Origin: Neobacillus thermocopriae
GTDB lineage: Bacteria > Bacillota > Bacilli > Bacillales > Cytobacillaceae
Assembly (NCBI RefSeq): GCF_010975035.1
Contig: NZ_JAAIUV010000020.1
Location: 1 to 64,000, forward strand
Length of the DNA stretch: 64,000 nt
Reading direction: 5' to 3'
Shown: positions 28,293-35,403 of the stretch, in pieces
Layout of the letters: each line of letters begins with the position of its first letter
Position numbering within the stretch: position 1 is the first letter of the stretch
Made by a program: the position numbers and the translations under genes
Notes under the pieces: generated by a model
Told to the model about the DNA's origin: nothing
The model's database searches: none
What the model saw: the letters and a program-made list of their open reading frames with translations, nothing else

Positions 28293-29219
28293 TTAATCCC
28301 TCCATTCTTTCCCAGTGTATGCAATAAAGACATCTTCAAGGCTCATTTCTCGAATGGAAACTTGTTCGACATGATAGTCATTCTCTTTTGTGAATTGAAA
28401 TAAGTCATGTAGGGAATCTTCCGGTTTCATCGTCCAGAGTTTTAGTGTTGTGTCCTCTCGCTCTGTTCGGATGACGGAGTCAAGATTTTTTGAAAAATGT
28501 TCTGCTTCTATGGTTGTTTTTTCATCGTGGAAAGAGAGACTTACTTCGCGTTCTTTTGTCAGTTTTTCGATAAGGGAAGAGGGGGAATCCAATGTGACAA
28601 TGTTCCCTTGATCGACAATACAGACACGGTCACTTAATTTTTCGGCTTCTTCCATATAATGTGTAGTTAAAATGATCGTTTTACCTAATGACTTTAGCTG
28701 GAGGATGATGTCCCAAATATTTCGGCGAGCCTGTGGATCTAGCCCCGTTGTCGGCTCATCGAGGAAGAGGATTTCGGGATTACTAATCATCGCCAGCCCG
28801 ATGGCCAGTCTTTGACGCTGCCCCCCTGATAATTGTTTGACGAGATTGTTTCGGTGTTCGGTGAGATTGATAAGTTCAAGAATTTCTTCAGTCGATTTCG
28901 GTTGATCATAGAAGGTGGCAAAGAGGTCTAAGTTTTCTTTCGGGGTCAATAAATCAAACATGGCACTCGATTGAGGCTGGACGCCAATTTTTTTCTTAAT
29001 GGCTACGGCATCTTTGTCCCAGGTCAAGTCCTGAAAGCGAATTTCTCCTTGATCAGGGGGAACTAAGCCTTCAATCATTTCGAGTGTTGTGGTTTTTCCA
29101 GCCCCATTTGGACCGATAATGGTGAAAACTTCTCCTGCATTTACCGAAAAACTAATGTCACGAACAGCTTCGATGGAACCAAATGACTTTTTTAAATGCT
29201 TTACTTCTAATACGGTCAT
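28293..29219 (-). CDS. ABC exporter ATP-binding protein
   Basis: A 308-residue DrrA/CcmA-type ATPase with Walker A GPNGAGKTTT (about 35-44), signature LSGGQRQR, Walker B ILFLDEPT and LTTHYMEEAE. The C-terminal extension of about 80 residues is typical of drug- and lipid-exporting ABC-2 systems. It is directly coupled to the permease gene behind it. Confidence 0.92.
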   Translation of the reverse strand: MTVLEVKHLKKSFGSIEAVRDISFSVNAGEVFTIIGPNGAGKTTTLEMIEGLVPPDQGEIRFQDLTWDKDAVAIKKKIGVQPQSSAMFDLLTPKENLDLFATFYDQPKSTEEILELINLTEHRNNLVKQLSGGQRQRLAIGLAMISNPEILFLDEPTTGLDPQARRNIWDIILQLKSLGKTIILTTHYMEEAEKLSDRVCIVDQGNIVTLDSPSSLIEKLTKEREVSLSFHDEKTTIEAEHFSKNLDSVIRTEREDTTLKLWTMKPEDSLHDLFQFTKENDYHVEQVSIREMSLEDVFIAYTGKEWRD

Positions 29220-29375
29220 GCATTTTTCCTTCCTTTCATGGTCCTATGTAGCCCTGCCCAAAAAGGGGAGTCTCATCATATTACGTAAATAAAGGGAGAA
29301 AGATTCATTGTTTTTACAAAATTATAAAAATTTAAGGGCAGGGATGGAAGGATTCGAAGGAGACTTTTTCATTGA

Positions 29376-29409
29376 AAAAGGGAGAAGCCATTGATGGCTT
29401 CTCCCTTTT
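29376..29409 (-). terminator. Terminator after the anchored protein gene
   Basis: AAAAGGGAGAAGCCA and TGGCTTCTCCCTTTT form a perfect 15-bp stem with a 4-base loop. Confidence 0.85.
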
Positions 29410-29423
29410 GTTAATGATAGGAT

Positions 29424-30284
29424 CTAATCCATTTTTTTATAAATATATTCAACTGGGTAATCAGCGAAATCTTGTCTCCACTCATCTACCACTGGATGAA
29501 GTTTATTTTTATAAGTTATATCATTCGTATAGAATTTTACTTTTTCACCATCATTTATAATATTGCCAATATAGTAATGGTTAAATGGGTCTTTTACAAT
29601 AATCCCTTCCTTGAAGGTATATAGTCCACGAACTCCGCCTTCAAAAACTAATGTATCTTCAAGCTCATAAGAATCAATTATTTGCATATTTTCTACCAAT
29701 GTATCGTAGTCATTACCTAATAACTTTTGGATATCTTTATCACTATTAGCATCTATAATACTTAGTGAAGATAAAGTAGCTTTAGGAGTCTTTGCTGCTG
29801 CTGATTGATTTTTGTATTCTCCTCCAAAGTGCGTGCCTATTCCACCAATTTCATAACAACCTTCTGTTTCATTAACTGTGATAGAATCTTTATTCAATGT
29901 TAAATCGAGTCGACAATTAAATTCATCGTTAACCAAAATAGCCGTCTTTCCCGTAACAGTTGCTTTTCCATCAATTCCACCTGTATTCGCACCGCTTAAA
30001 ACTTCAAGAGCAAGGTCAAACGTCTTTCCATTGAAATTGCTAATTTTTAACGTCCCAGGATCACTTACGGAGACACGAGTCCACTCACCATTCCAATTGT
30101 TTGATTCCTTTTTCTTTTTTTCTTTTTGAACTTGCTTACTATTTTCGGTTGTTTCCGTTTTTGAGATTTCCTTTTCTTTAATTTTTGTTGTTGTTGATTT
30201 TGAATTTCCTACTTTACTATAAACAAAATAACCGGTACCTCCGATTAGTAATAAAGTAAGAATCGCCAATAAAGCTTTCTTCAT
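29424..30284 (-). CDS. Membrane-anchored hypothetical protein
   Basis: A 286-residue protein with an N-terminal hydrophobic segment (about 4-22), a Lys/Glu/Thr-rich linker (about 27-62) and an extracytoplasmic part beginning WNGEWTRVSVSDPGTL. This part looks like a small beta-barrel (about 65-155, with two cysteines NCRLD and EGCYE that may pair) followed by a second domain to the end. The first half resembles domains seen next to LprI-type modules in other Firmicutes proteins, but that is only an impression. Function unknown. Confidence 0.65.
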   Translation of the reverse strand: MKKALLAILTLLLIGGTGYFVYSKVGNSKSTTTKIKEKEISKTETTENSKQVQKEKKKKESNNWNGEWTRVSVSDPGTLKISNFNGKTFDLALEVLSGANTGGIDGKATVTGKTAILVNDEFNCRLDLTLNKDSITVNETEGCYEIGGIGTHFGGEYKNQSAAAKTPKATLSSLSIIDANSDKDIQKLLGNDYDTLVENMQIIDSYELEDTLVFEGGVRGLYTFKEGIIVKDPFNHYYIGNIINDGEKVKFYTNDITYKNKLHPVVDEWRQDFADYPVEYIYKKMD

Positions 30285-30491
30285 TTGTTTAGTTCTCCCT
30301 TTTTATATTTGTATACGAGAAAATTATAATGAAATATTTTTCTTTTGTGTTAAAATGTTCCTATCTTTTTTACAATAAAATAGAAAAAACAGGATAATTT
30401 TCTTAGGTAAAATAATCTATATCTACTGTTGGGCTTGATACATAGTTTGAAAGTGGGAATATGGGGAGCTGTCTAAAAAGTTATATTCTCA

Positions 30492-30522
30492 ATTAAAAAC
30501 GCCCTGTGAAATAGGACGTTTT
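30492..30522 (-). terminator. Terminator after yvrJ
   Basis: AAAACG-N-CCT pairs with AGG-N-CGTTTT, ending in T's on the minus strand, 10 bases behind the yvrJ stop. Confidence 0.7.
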
Positions 30523-30531
30523 GGGTGACAA

Positions 30532-30669
30532 TTACACTTTCATCCGCTCGGGCAGACTCTGTATCGACTGGACCACTAAATCTAGCTTGGCTTCGATCCG
30601 ATAGAGTAGAAAGAGGGTTACCACGATCGGAAATCCGACCTCGCTGATGAGTGGAATCAGTTGATCCAT
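30532..30669 (-). CDS. yvrJ: YvrJ-family small membrane protein
   Basis: A 45-residue protein with one hydrophobic segment (about 11-24, VGFPIVVTLFLLYR) followed by an amphipathic tail (KLDLVVQSIQSLPERMKV), which is the YvrJ pattern. AAAGGAG stands 9 bases before the ATG. A longer open frame on the same strand overlaps it but has no such support. It follows DUF1659 and DUF2922 genes, the usual trio. In B. subtilis, yvrJ lies next to the SigO/RsoA sigma-factor genes. Confidence 0.85.
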   Translation of the reverse strand: MDQLIPLISEVGFPIVVTLFLLYRIEAKLDLVVQSIQSLPERMKV

Positions 30670-30716
30670 GAGAATTCACTCCTTTCTGGGGCCATTCGTT
30701 TATATTGCTATTGGAG

Positions 30717-30747
30717 AGAGGCCGGTTTACTAGTGAAGCCGGCCTCT
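30717..30747 (-). other. Hairpin between the DUF2922 gene and yvrJ
   Basis: AGAGGCCGG (30717-30725) and CCGGCCTCT (30739-30747) pair perfectly with a 13-base loop. There is no T-tail, so a partial terminator or stability element is likely. Confidence 0.6.
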
Positions 30748-30753
30748 AGTTGC

Positions 30754-30975
30754 CTATTCTGCCAATTCATATTCGACTACATTGCGGTCAATTACGCGTG
30801 CGCCTTTTGCTACGGCTAATTTACCGGTAGCCGTAAAGAAAACATCAGATGCAATGATTTGTTCCATGGATTGCTTGACTTGAGCCTCATCAATCGGCTC
30901 TTTCGGGTTTTCTAACGAAATTCGGGCCGTTTTCCCAAACTCTGTGCCGAATTCTAATTCCAATGTTTTTGCCAT
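30754..30975 (-). CDS. DUF2922 family protein
   Basis: A 73-residue protein of the DUF2922 family, recognised from LELEFGTEFGKTARISLENPKEPI and the pattern of a short beta-helix-beta protein. It almost always accompanies DUF1659 and YvrJ genes in bacilli; the role is unknown. A GGAGGTGAATTAA ribosome binding site precedes the ATG. Confidence 0.85.
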   Translation of the reverse strand: MAKTLELEFGTEFGKTARISLENPKEPIDEAQVKQSMEQIIASDVFFTATGKLAVAKGARVIDRNVVEYELAE

Positions 30976-31000
30976 TTAATTCACCTCCATTCTTTTGTGG

Positions 31001-31030
31001 GGCCTGTCCTATATGTTGCTGGGACAGGCC
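31001..31030 (-). other. Hairpin between the DUF1659 and DUF2922 genes
   Basis: GGCCTGTCC and GGACAGGCC pair perfectly with a 12-base loop. It is not followed by T's on the minus strand. Confidence 0.6.
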
Positions 31031-31048
31031 TTTGCTTTTTTCCTTCCA

Positions 31049-31270
31049 TTAAGCAATGATTTCGGAGCTGTCTGTACGCTCCAACGTGTTTAGCGGATCA
31101 TTGCATAAAACGGCAAGTGCGTTTGCTGCTTGGAATAATTGGTCGGCTGATGCTTCTTTACGGACATTGCTAAACGTTTTAGTTCGTAAAATTGGTTTGC
31201 CGTCATCATCGATACCAGTTTGGAATACCATTTTTAGCTTTGTGCCAACTAATAAGGATTGTGCCATCAT
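31049..31270 (-). CDS. DUF1659 family protein
   Basis: A 73-residue DUF1659 protein with LKMVFQTGIDDDGKPILRTKTFSNV and the ALAVLCNDPL helix. The GGAGGTGATGA site precedes two consecutive ATG codons; the first is used here. It leads the trio DUF1659-DUF2922-yvrJ. A CCCTATATAGAGG promoter-like motif stands only 18 bases before the start. Confidence 0.85.
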   Translation of the reverse strand: MMAQSLLVGTKLKMVFQTGIDDDGKPILRTKTFSNVRKEASADQLFQAANALAVLCNDPLNTLERTDSSEIIA

Positions 31271-31287
31271 TCATCACCTCCTTTCAC

Positions 31288-31326
31288 CCTCTATATAGGG
31301 TTTGGGCGACGAAAAGGACAGGGGGG
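31288..31326 (-). promoter_or_regulatory. Promoter-like module 1, shared with 45945-45983
   Basis: On the minus strand it reads CCCCCCTGTCCTTTT, 11 variable bases, then CCCTATATAGAGG. The same two blocks with the same 11-base gap stand before the gene at 45006-45923. The spacing and closeness to the start codon suggest -35 and -10 boxes of an alternative sigma factor. Confidence 0.65.
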
Positions 31327-31675
31327 TGGAAAATTTTTTTTTTATAAAAAATGAAAAAAGGGATATGGCTAGAGAATTTACCTCCAAAACCCCTTAATGG
31401 AGGTACGGGGATCATGCGGGAATTTTCGGTAAGAACGAGTAGAAAAAGGTGGGGTGTTAAAAATCTACTAAGGATTCTATAAACGTAGATTTTTTTCCTT
31501 ACTTAAAGGACGGATGGTTTCACTCTAATATTAATAAAATATCTTTAATTTTCATCTATGTAGATCAAAAAAATGTGATAATTACTTTGGAAACTATTAA
31601 ATTCTCTAATTCTTAAGTAATTAATTCTTCTTCTCGGGATATAATAAGACAGATAGAAAAGCAACTATAAATTTT
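31327..31675. other. Intergenic stretch, possible small RNA at its right end
   Basis: Mostly AT-rich DNA with one small hairpin, CCTCC..GGAGG near 31381-31403. A TATAAT box at 31640-31645 lies about 30 bases before the strong plus-strand terminator at 31676. A transcript of roughly 65 bases is possible, but no good -35 box is visible. Confidence 0.3.
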
Positions 31676-31717
31676 AAGGTGGAAGATAGTCTGTAATTTT
31701 TCTTCCACCTTTTTTTA
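31676..31717 (+). terminator. Strong plus-strand terminator without an obvious gene
   Basis: AAGGTGGAAGA (31676-31686) and TCTTCCACCTT (31701-31711) pair perfectly and are followed by a T-run. No plus-strand gene ends here. Confidence 0.75.
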
Positions 31718-31724
31718 GATATTA

Positions 31725-31750
31725 GCTCTGTTAAATTTGAATGTTGATTT
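31725..31750 (+). repeat. Left inverted repeat of a GNAT-carrying cassette
   Basis: GCTCTGTTAAA-N4-AATGTTGATTT. Its inverted counterpart is at 32484-32509; 22 of 26 positions match and all mismatches are in the four central bases. Confidence 0.65.
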
Positions 31751-31756
31751 TTACAT

Positions 31757-31788
31757 TAAAAAAAGGCCGACTGATTATGTCAGTCTTT
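31757..31788 (-). terminator. Terminator after the GNAT gene
   Basis: GACTGA-CATAA-TCAGTC on the minus strand, followed by GGCC and seven T's. Confidence 0.65.
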
Positions 31789-31807
31789 TCATATGCTTGC
31801 TCTTGTT

Positions 31808-31836
31808 AAACTAACGCCCTTGTTAGTTAAAGAAGA
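31808..31836 (+). repeat. Internal direct repeat, left copy
   Basis: AACTAAC-N6-GTTAGTTNAAGAAGAA, a small hairpin followed by a purine run. A second copy in the same orientation lies at about 32456-32484, so the pair flanks the GNAT gene. Confidence 0.5.
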
Positions 31837-31841
31837 AGTAG

Positions 31842-32387
31842 CTACTTTTTATTCCAATCTTCAGCTAACATTCCATAAACAATATGGTCAACATAATGGT
31901 CATACAACCATTCTGCTTGTCTAATACGTCCTTCGTTTACGAACCCCAGTCTTTCTGGAATAGCCCTACTTTTCTTATTTTCCACGGCAACCCTAATTTC
32001 AACTCGGTTTAGTTTTAATTCATTAAAAGCATAATCAGTCAAAGCCTTAGCTACTTTAGTCATAATTCCTTTACCTTGGTATTTTTCACCAAGCCAGTAA
32101 CCAATGTATGCAAATTTATGTGACCAATTTATCGTGTGATAACCTGAAACTCCAACAATTTCTCCATTAAATAGTATAACTGTATTCAAACTCTTGTTTT
32201 CAGCAAAACCCTTTAAGGATAGTTTTATATAATCTTTCGTATCTTCAATTTTTGTTACAGTATCAAGCCAAGGAAGCCATTCGCGTAGATATTCTCTTGA
32301 ATTATTTGTTAATTCGAAAATCCTTTCCGCATCTTTTAATTCTATTAACTTCAAAGATACTTCCTCATCAATCTTATGTACAAACAT
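31842..32387 (-). CDS. GNAT N-acetyltransferase, RimL/YdaF type
   Basis: A 181-residue GNAT acetyltransferase. The acetyl-CoA loop YQGKGIMTKVAKAL (about 108-121) and the following NRVEIRVAVENKKSRAIPERLGF match RimJ/RimL-like enzymes that acetylate ribosomal-protein N-termini; YdaF of B. subtilis is of similar length. I choose the ATG at 32387 with GGGGGTGTG before it; a GTG at 32393 would add two residues. The gene is framed by inverted repeats and by a pair of direct repeats, which suggests it arrived on a small mobile cassette. Confidence 0.87.
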   Translation of the reverse strand: MFVHKIDEEVSLKLIELKDAERIFELTNNSREYLREWLPWLDTVTKIEDTKDYIKLSLKGFAENKSLNTVILFNGEIVGVSGYHTINWSHKFAYIGYWLGEKYQGKGIMTKVAKALTDYAFNELKLNRVEIRVAVENKKSRAIPERLGFVNEGRIRQAEWLYDHYVDHIVYGMLAEDWNKK

Positions 32388-32455
32388 AATCACACCCCCT
32401 AAATATGGTTTAATTTGTATATTAACACACTTTATTTTAAATGAGTTTTTTATTT

Positions 32456-32484
32456 AACTAACCTTTCCGTTAGTTGAAGAAGAA
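32456..32484 (+). repeat. Internal direct repeat, right copy
   Basis: AACTAAC-CTTTCC-GTTAGTTGAAGAAGAA, matching the left copy except in the loop and one base. It abuts the right inverted repeat. Confidence 0.5.
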
Positions 32485-32509
32485 AATCAACATTATTCTT
32501 TAACAGAGC
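32484..32509 (-). repeat. Right inverted repeat of the GNAT cassette
   Basis: Reverse complement reads GCTCTGTTAAA-GAAT-AATGTTGATTT, the partner of 31725-31750. Confidence 0.65.
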
Positions 32510-32591
32510 CTAGATATTAAGCTTTTTATCAGATTCCATTTTTACCAGCGACTACGTCCCCTATAATATAATCGTACAGACAAGTACGTAA

Positions 32592-32622
32592 TCAAAAAGA
32601 TCACTGATTTTGAAATCAATGC
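32592..32622 (-). terminator. Terminator after the broken secreted-protein gene
   Basis: CATTGATTT-CAA-AATCAGTG on the minus strand, followed by ATCTTTTTG, 15 bases behind the stop. Confidence 0.6.
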
Positions 32623-32636
32623 TCTTTGTTAATAGA

Positions 32637-33207
32637 TTAATTTGGTCTAAATGTAGTAGAAACTCCTGGTAAAACTCGGTATCTACTACCTGATAATGCA
32701 TATGCTGTACCTGATAGATACGCAACTCCACCATTATTTTTGTTCATGGATACGGCACCACTAACAGTTGATCCTAAAGCTCCCATACCACCAACAACCA
32801 CATCTCTCTTAAATCCAGAATAATATCTTAACTTTACAAGACCTGAAAAATGATATGGCCAAGCAGTGGCAGGTTTTACAGACCAATACACAATTCTTCA
32901 TGAATCACCAGCTACAATACTTGCTCGTCCTCCAGGGCCAGTAACTGATGAAAAAGGCATAGTAATATTATCACTACTACTTATTCCATTTTCATTTACA
33001 ACACTATTAGGGTGATTGAAAATAGCATTAGAAATTTCGGAATCATTACCGAAACTTATAACTGTAATTTCATCATCTTTATAAATAACTTTTCCTGTTT
33101 GAGATAATCTTTCTAGTTCTTGATTATCTTGCTCATTAGCAAATGCTGGAGTAACTAATACAAGTGAAAAAAGCATAAAAAATTATTGTGAAAATAAATT
33201 TTTTCAT
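32637..33207 (-). pseudogene. Secreted protein gene with frameshift and premature TGA
   Basis: An ATG at 33207 behind GGGGG starts a signal peptide (MKKFIFTIIF). One base in the following T-run is missing, because the hydrophobic core and cleavage site (LFSLVLVTPAFANEQ) continue in the next frame. That frame then meets TGA at 32898-32900 after IVAGDS, and the same frame continues at once with RIVYWSVKPATAWPYHF to a stop at 32637. A single G-to-A change in a TGG codon would explain the stop. The intact product would be a secreted protein of about 188 residues with a Gly/Ser/Val-rich C-terminus. No family recognised. Confidence 0.75.
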
Positions 33208-33280
33208 AAACCCCCTCTATTTTCTATATTTTACATTTTTATTATATAATAACATAAAATGGAAGGAGGGGTAATTTATT

Positions 33281-33598
33281 TTGGAGAAAAATAATCATTA
33301 TAAAAATCTATTAGAAAGACTTTGTAAAGCTAATAATATTTCCCCTCGAAGGCTTAGATTTGAACAAATTGAAGATTTTGTAATTATTTATGTAAAAAAT
33401 CAATTAAAAGAAGGAGTAGATTTAGAATGCTTTAAAATCTTAAATCTAATCCATCAAACTGTTTCACCTTTAGGAATACGATTCGAGCAGCAATTATACT
33501 TATATCCAGGAGGAGATAGATTAGATAAAGTAGCAATAATGTTTAATAAAGAGGACTACGTACTTTTAAATAAAAAATTAGAAGAAGGAGACATCTAA
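33281..33598 (+). CDS. Hypothetical protein, 105 residues
   Basis: A TTG start behind GGAAGGAGGGG gives a 105-residue soluble protein with alternating helical and beta segments (FVIIYVKNQL, IRFEQQLYLYPGG, DYVLLNKKLEEGD). No family recognised. It is divergent from the broken secreted-protein gene and appears intact. Confidence 0.65.
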   Translation: MEKNNHYKNLLERLCKANNISPRRLRFEQIEDFVIIYVKNQLKEGVDLECFKILNLIHQTVSPLGIRFEQQLYLYPGGDRLDKVAIMFNKEDYVLLNKKLEEGDI

Positions 33599-33643
33599 AA
33601 TTTGCTAAAAAGGGCCAAGGACGCTTTAAAGGTAAACCAAAAT

Positions 33644-33672
33644 GGGCATAGCTTTTTTGCGCAAAAATGCCC
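33644..33672 (+). other. Compact hairpin in the gap after the 105-residue gene
   Basis: GGGCAT and ATGCCC close a hairpin whose inner part TTTTTTGCGCAAAA is itself self-complementary. The flanking sequence to about 33720 is more GC-rich than its surroundings and has no reading frame, which may mark a remnant of a mobile element or a small RNA. Confidence 0.4.
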
Positions 33673-33792
33673 TGTATGGCGTCTGTGAACAAGAGTCGTT
33701 AAAGTGATGATCAATCTATAAATCCGTACCATATTCAAATATGGGAAATTTTTTTTTATAGCCTTAACAAAGAAGAAAAAAGGGGGTTACTC

Positions 33793-34269
33793 ATGAAAAA
33801 TTTCGTTTTCTTGTTGCCTTTTTTATTATTAGTTGCTTGTAGTAATCAAACTCCAACTCTATCGAAAGAAGATGAGATTAGAATTGAACAGGAAACAAAA
33901 CAAGAACTAAAAGAAGCGGAAGAAAAGGCAAAAAAAGAAGTTGAAGAAATGCTATCTTGGCATGATCATGAAAAATATGATTTTATTGCATATCAATCAC
34001 TCAGTAGAACCGAAGAAGAGAGAAACGGAAAATTAGAATACAAATAAACGGGATATGCAGTCGACGCTGAGGTATATGGATGGAAAACATCACCTTTATT
34101 GAGTGAAGAGGATATATCATTTTCATTATGGCGTAGTGATTTGCCAAATACTCCTGAAAAAAGAGATGTTATATTAGTTAAGTTTCCTAAAAATGATCAT
34201 AGTAAATATCTAGATATAATGCTAATATATTCACCTACGGGCGAACCCATCGGTGATTGGGGTTTTTAA
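33793..34269 (+). pseudogene. Lipoprotein gene with an in-frame TAA
   Basis: A signal peptide with lipobox LLLVAC and a GGGGGTTACTC ribosome binding site start the gene. After 84 codons TAA occurs at 34045-34047. The same frame continues directly with TGYAVDAEVYGWKTSPLL and ends YSPTGEPIGDWGF at 34269. The continuation has clear protein-like composition, so the original product was a lipoprotein of about 158 residues with a Glu/Lys-rich coiled-coil segment (about 25-55). Function unknown. Confidence 0.75.
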
Positions 34270-34278
34270 GTTTGTGTT

Positions 34279-34312
34279 CTCAAGTGAGTTTACCGACGAA
34301 TCCTCACTTGAG
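34279..34312 (+). other. Perfect 10-bp hairpin behind the lipoprotein relic
   Basis: CTCAAGTGAG and CTCACTTGAG pair perfectly with a 14-base loop. The T-tail is poor, so termination is uncertain. Confidence 0.55.
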
Positions 34313-34622
34313 ATCGAGTTTGCAGAAGGAAATTAGAAAAATTGTAAATTAATAACTTTTTCTAAAATACAATAAGTAACATTACCTCATTATTTTCACT
34401 CTTTCACAATACAAATCTACTGCGTAACGTTTGTTATTTTGGATAATATGTTCCATTACATAATCCCATTAGCCATATTCCAAGAACCAAAATGATAAAT
34501 GAGATTTATAGAAGGAGGGAAGTTATGTTCTTTGTATATTAATCCTATTTTTTTACAGTACTTAGTGCGTCTTTATGTGGCTCTAACATTTTTATTAGTT
34601 GTTCTTTGTTCATTATTTCTCC
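34313..34622. other. Intergenic stretch with an orphan ribosome binding site
   Basis: AAGGAGGGAAGTT precedes an ATG near 34525, but only five codons follow before a stop. This may be the start of a decayed gene. Nothing else was recognised. Confidence 0.35.
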
Positions 34623-34850
34623 TTATATCTTCAATTCATTTTCAGAATTAAGCATTATTTTTACTATATCTTCATTAGGTGCTTTAAACATCCGCAATAA
34701 TTTAAGTAAATGATCAAATTCCTCTTTATGTGTTGTATTTTTTAATTTGTTTATAAGTGTTTCTTTAGAAACAAAGTAATTCTTTTGCTGTTCTCCTACA
34801 TAGTTTTGGTACTCAAATGAACATGTAAATATATTCATTGCATTACGCAT
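34623..34850 (-). CDS. Hypothetical protein, possibly the end of a truncated gene
   Basis: A 75-residue frame from ATG at 34850 without a visible ribosome binding site. The frame is open about 100 bases further upstream and stays protein-like there (NDDIIVFYDTQHVDM) but offers no start codon before a stop near 34940. This suggests that the real 5' end has been lost, at or near the hairpin at 34893-34932. The protein is acidic and helical (KEEFDHLLKLLRMFKAP). No family recognised. Confidence 0.4.
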   Translation of the reverse strand: MRNAMNIFTCSFEYQNYVGEQQKNYFVSKETLINKLKNTTHKEEFDHLLKLLRMFKAPNEDIVKIMLNSENELKI

Positions 34851-34892
34851 ATCTACATGTTGTGTATCATAGAAAACAATAATATCATCATT

Positions 34893-34932
34893 AAAACAAC
34901 AACAATAACTATAACTGTTTTGTTGTTGTTTT
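34893..34932. repeat. Perfect 12-bp inverted repeat
   Basis: AAAACAACAACA (34893-34904) and TGTTGTTGTTTT (34921-34932) form a perfect stem. It lies where the neighbouring truncated frame loses its 5' end. Confidence 0.55.
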
Positions 34933-35072
34933 ATTTAATATCTTGTTTTCATGTTTTTAATGTTTATATGTTTTATATTGTCGAACAAGCTAGAAGAATA
35001 AAGGCTTTTTTTACTTAAATTATCACCTTTTTTGCGTTAACTATTACTTATTTTGCGGTAGTTATCACTTAG

Positions 35073-35349
35073 ACTAATCAAACGATTGGTTAGATGAAAA
35101 AATATTTTGTGATATTAGAAGAATGGATATTTCGTAACGCAGAAGAGGAACTAATTAAACGATTGATTAAACGACAAAATTTTCCCGTGATGTAGGAAGG
35201 AATGGATCTATCACAACACATATAGAGGAATGAATCAAATGATTGATTAGACGACAAATTTTTTGCCGGGGTGTGCTAGATAGGGAAAGTGAACAAAGCA
35301 AATAGAGGGATTTATTAACCATTAGATTAGATGATAACTTTTTAAAATG
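35073..35349. repeat. Tandem degenerate ~80-bp repeats, array 1
   Basis: Units begin at 35073, 35150, 35230 and 35310 (periods 77, 80 and 80). Each starts with a variant of ATCAAACGATTGATTAGAC followed by GACAAAATTTT and ends with a purine stretch such as AGAGGA. The core ATCAA-N4-TTGAT is a palindrome of the type bound by TetR-family repressors. The same unit occurs again near 40.02 kb, on the other side of the efe operon. Confidence 0.7.
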
Positions 35350-35350
35350 T

Positions 35351-35379
35351 AAAAAATACGGCAGGATTAAGTCCTGCCG
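35351..35379 (-). terminator. Terminator of the efe operon
   Basis: CGGCAGGA and TCCTGCCG form a perfect 8-bp stem followed on the minus strand by TATTTTTT. Confidence 0.8.
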
Positions 35380-35403
35380 GTTGTTGTATGAAGTTGCTTG
35401 TCA

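Noticed and set aside
30473-30679. 68-codon minus-strand frame over the yvrJ position
   Set aside because: It is basic and Ser/Arg-rich with no family resemblance, while the overlapping 45-codon frame matches YvrJ and owns the ribosome binding site.
35073-35349. CRISPR array
   Set aside because: Repeats are degenerate, about 80 bases apart without separate uniform spacers, and no cas genes are near.
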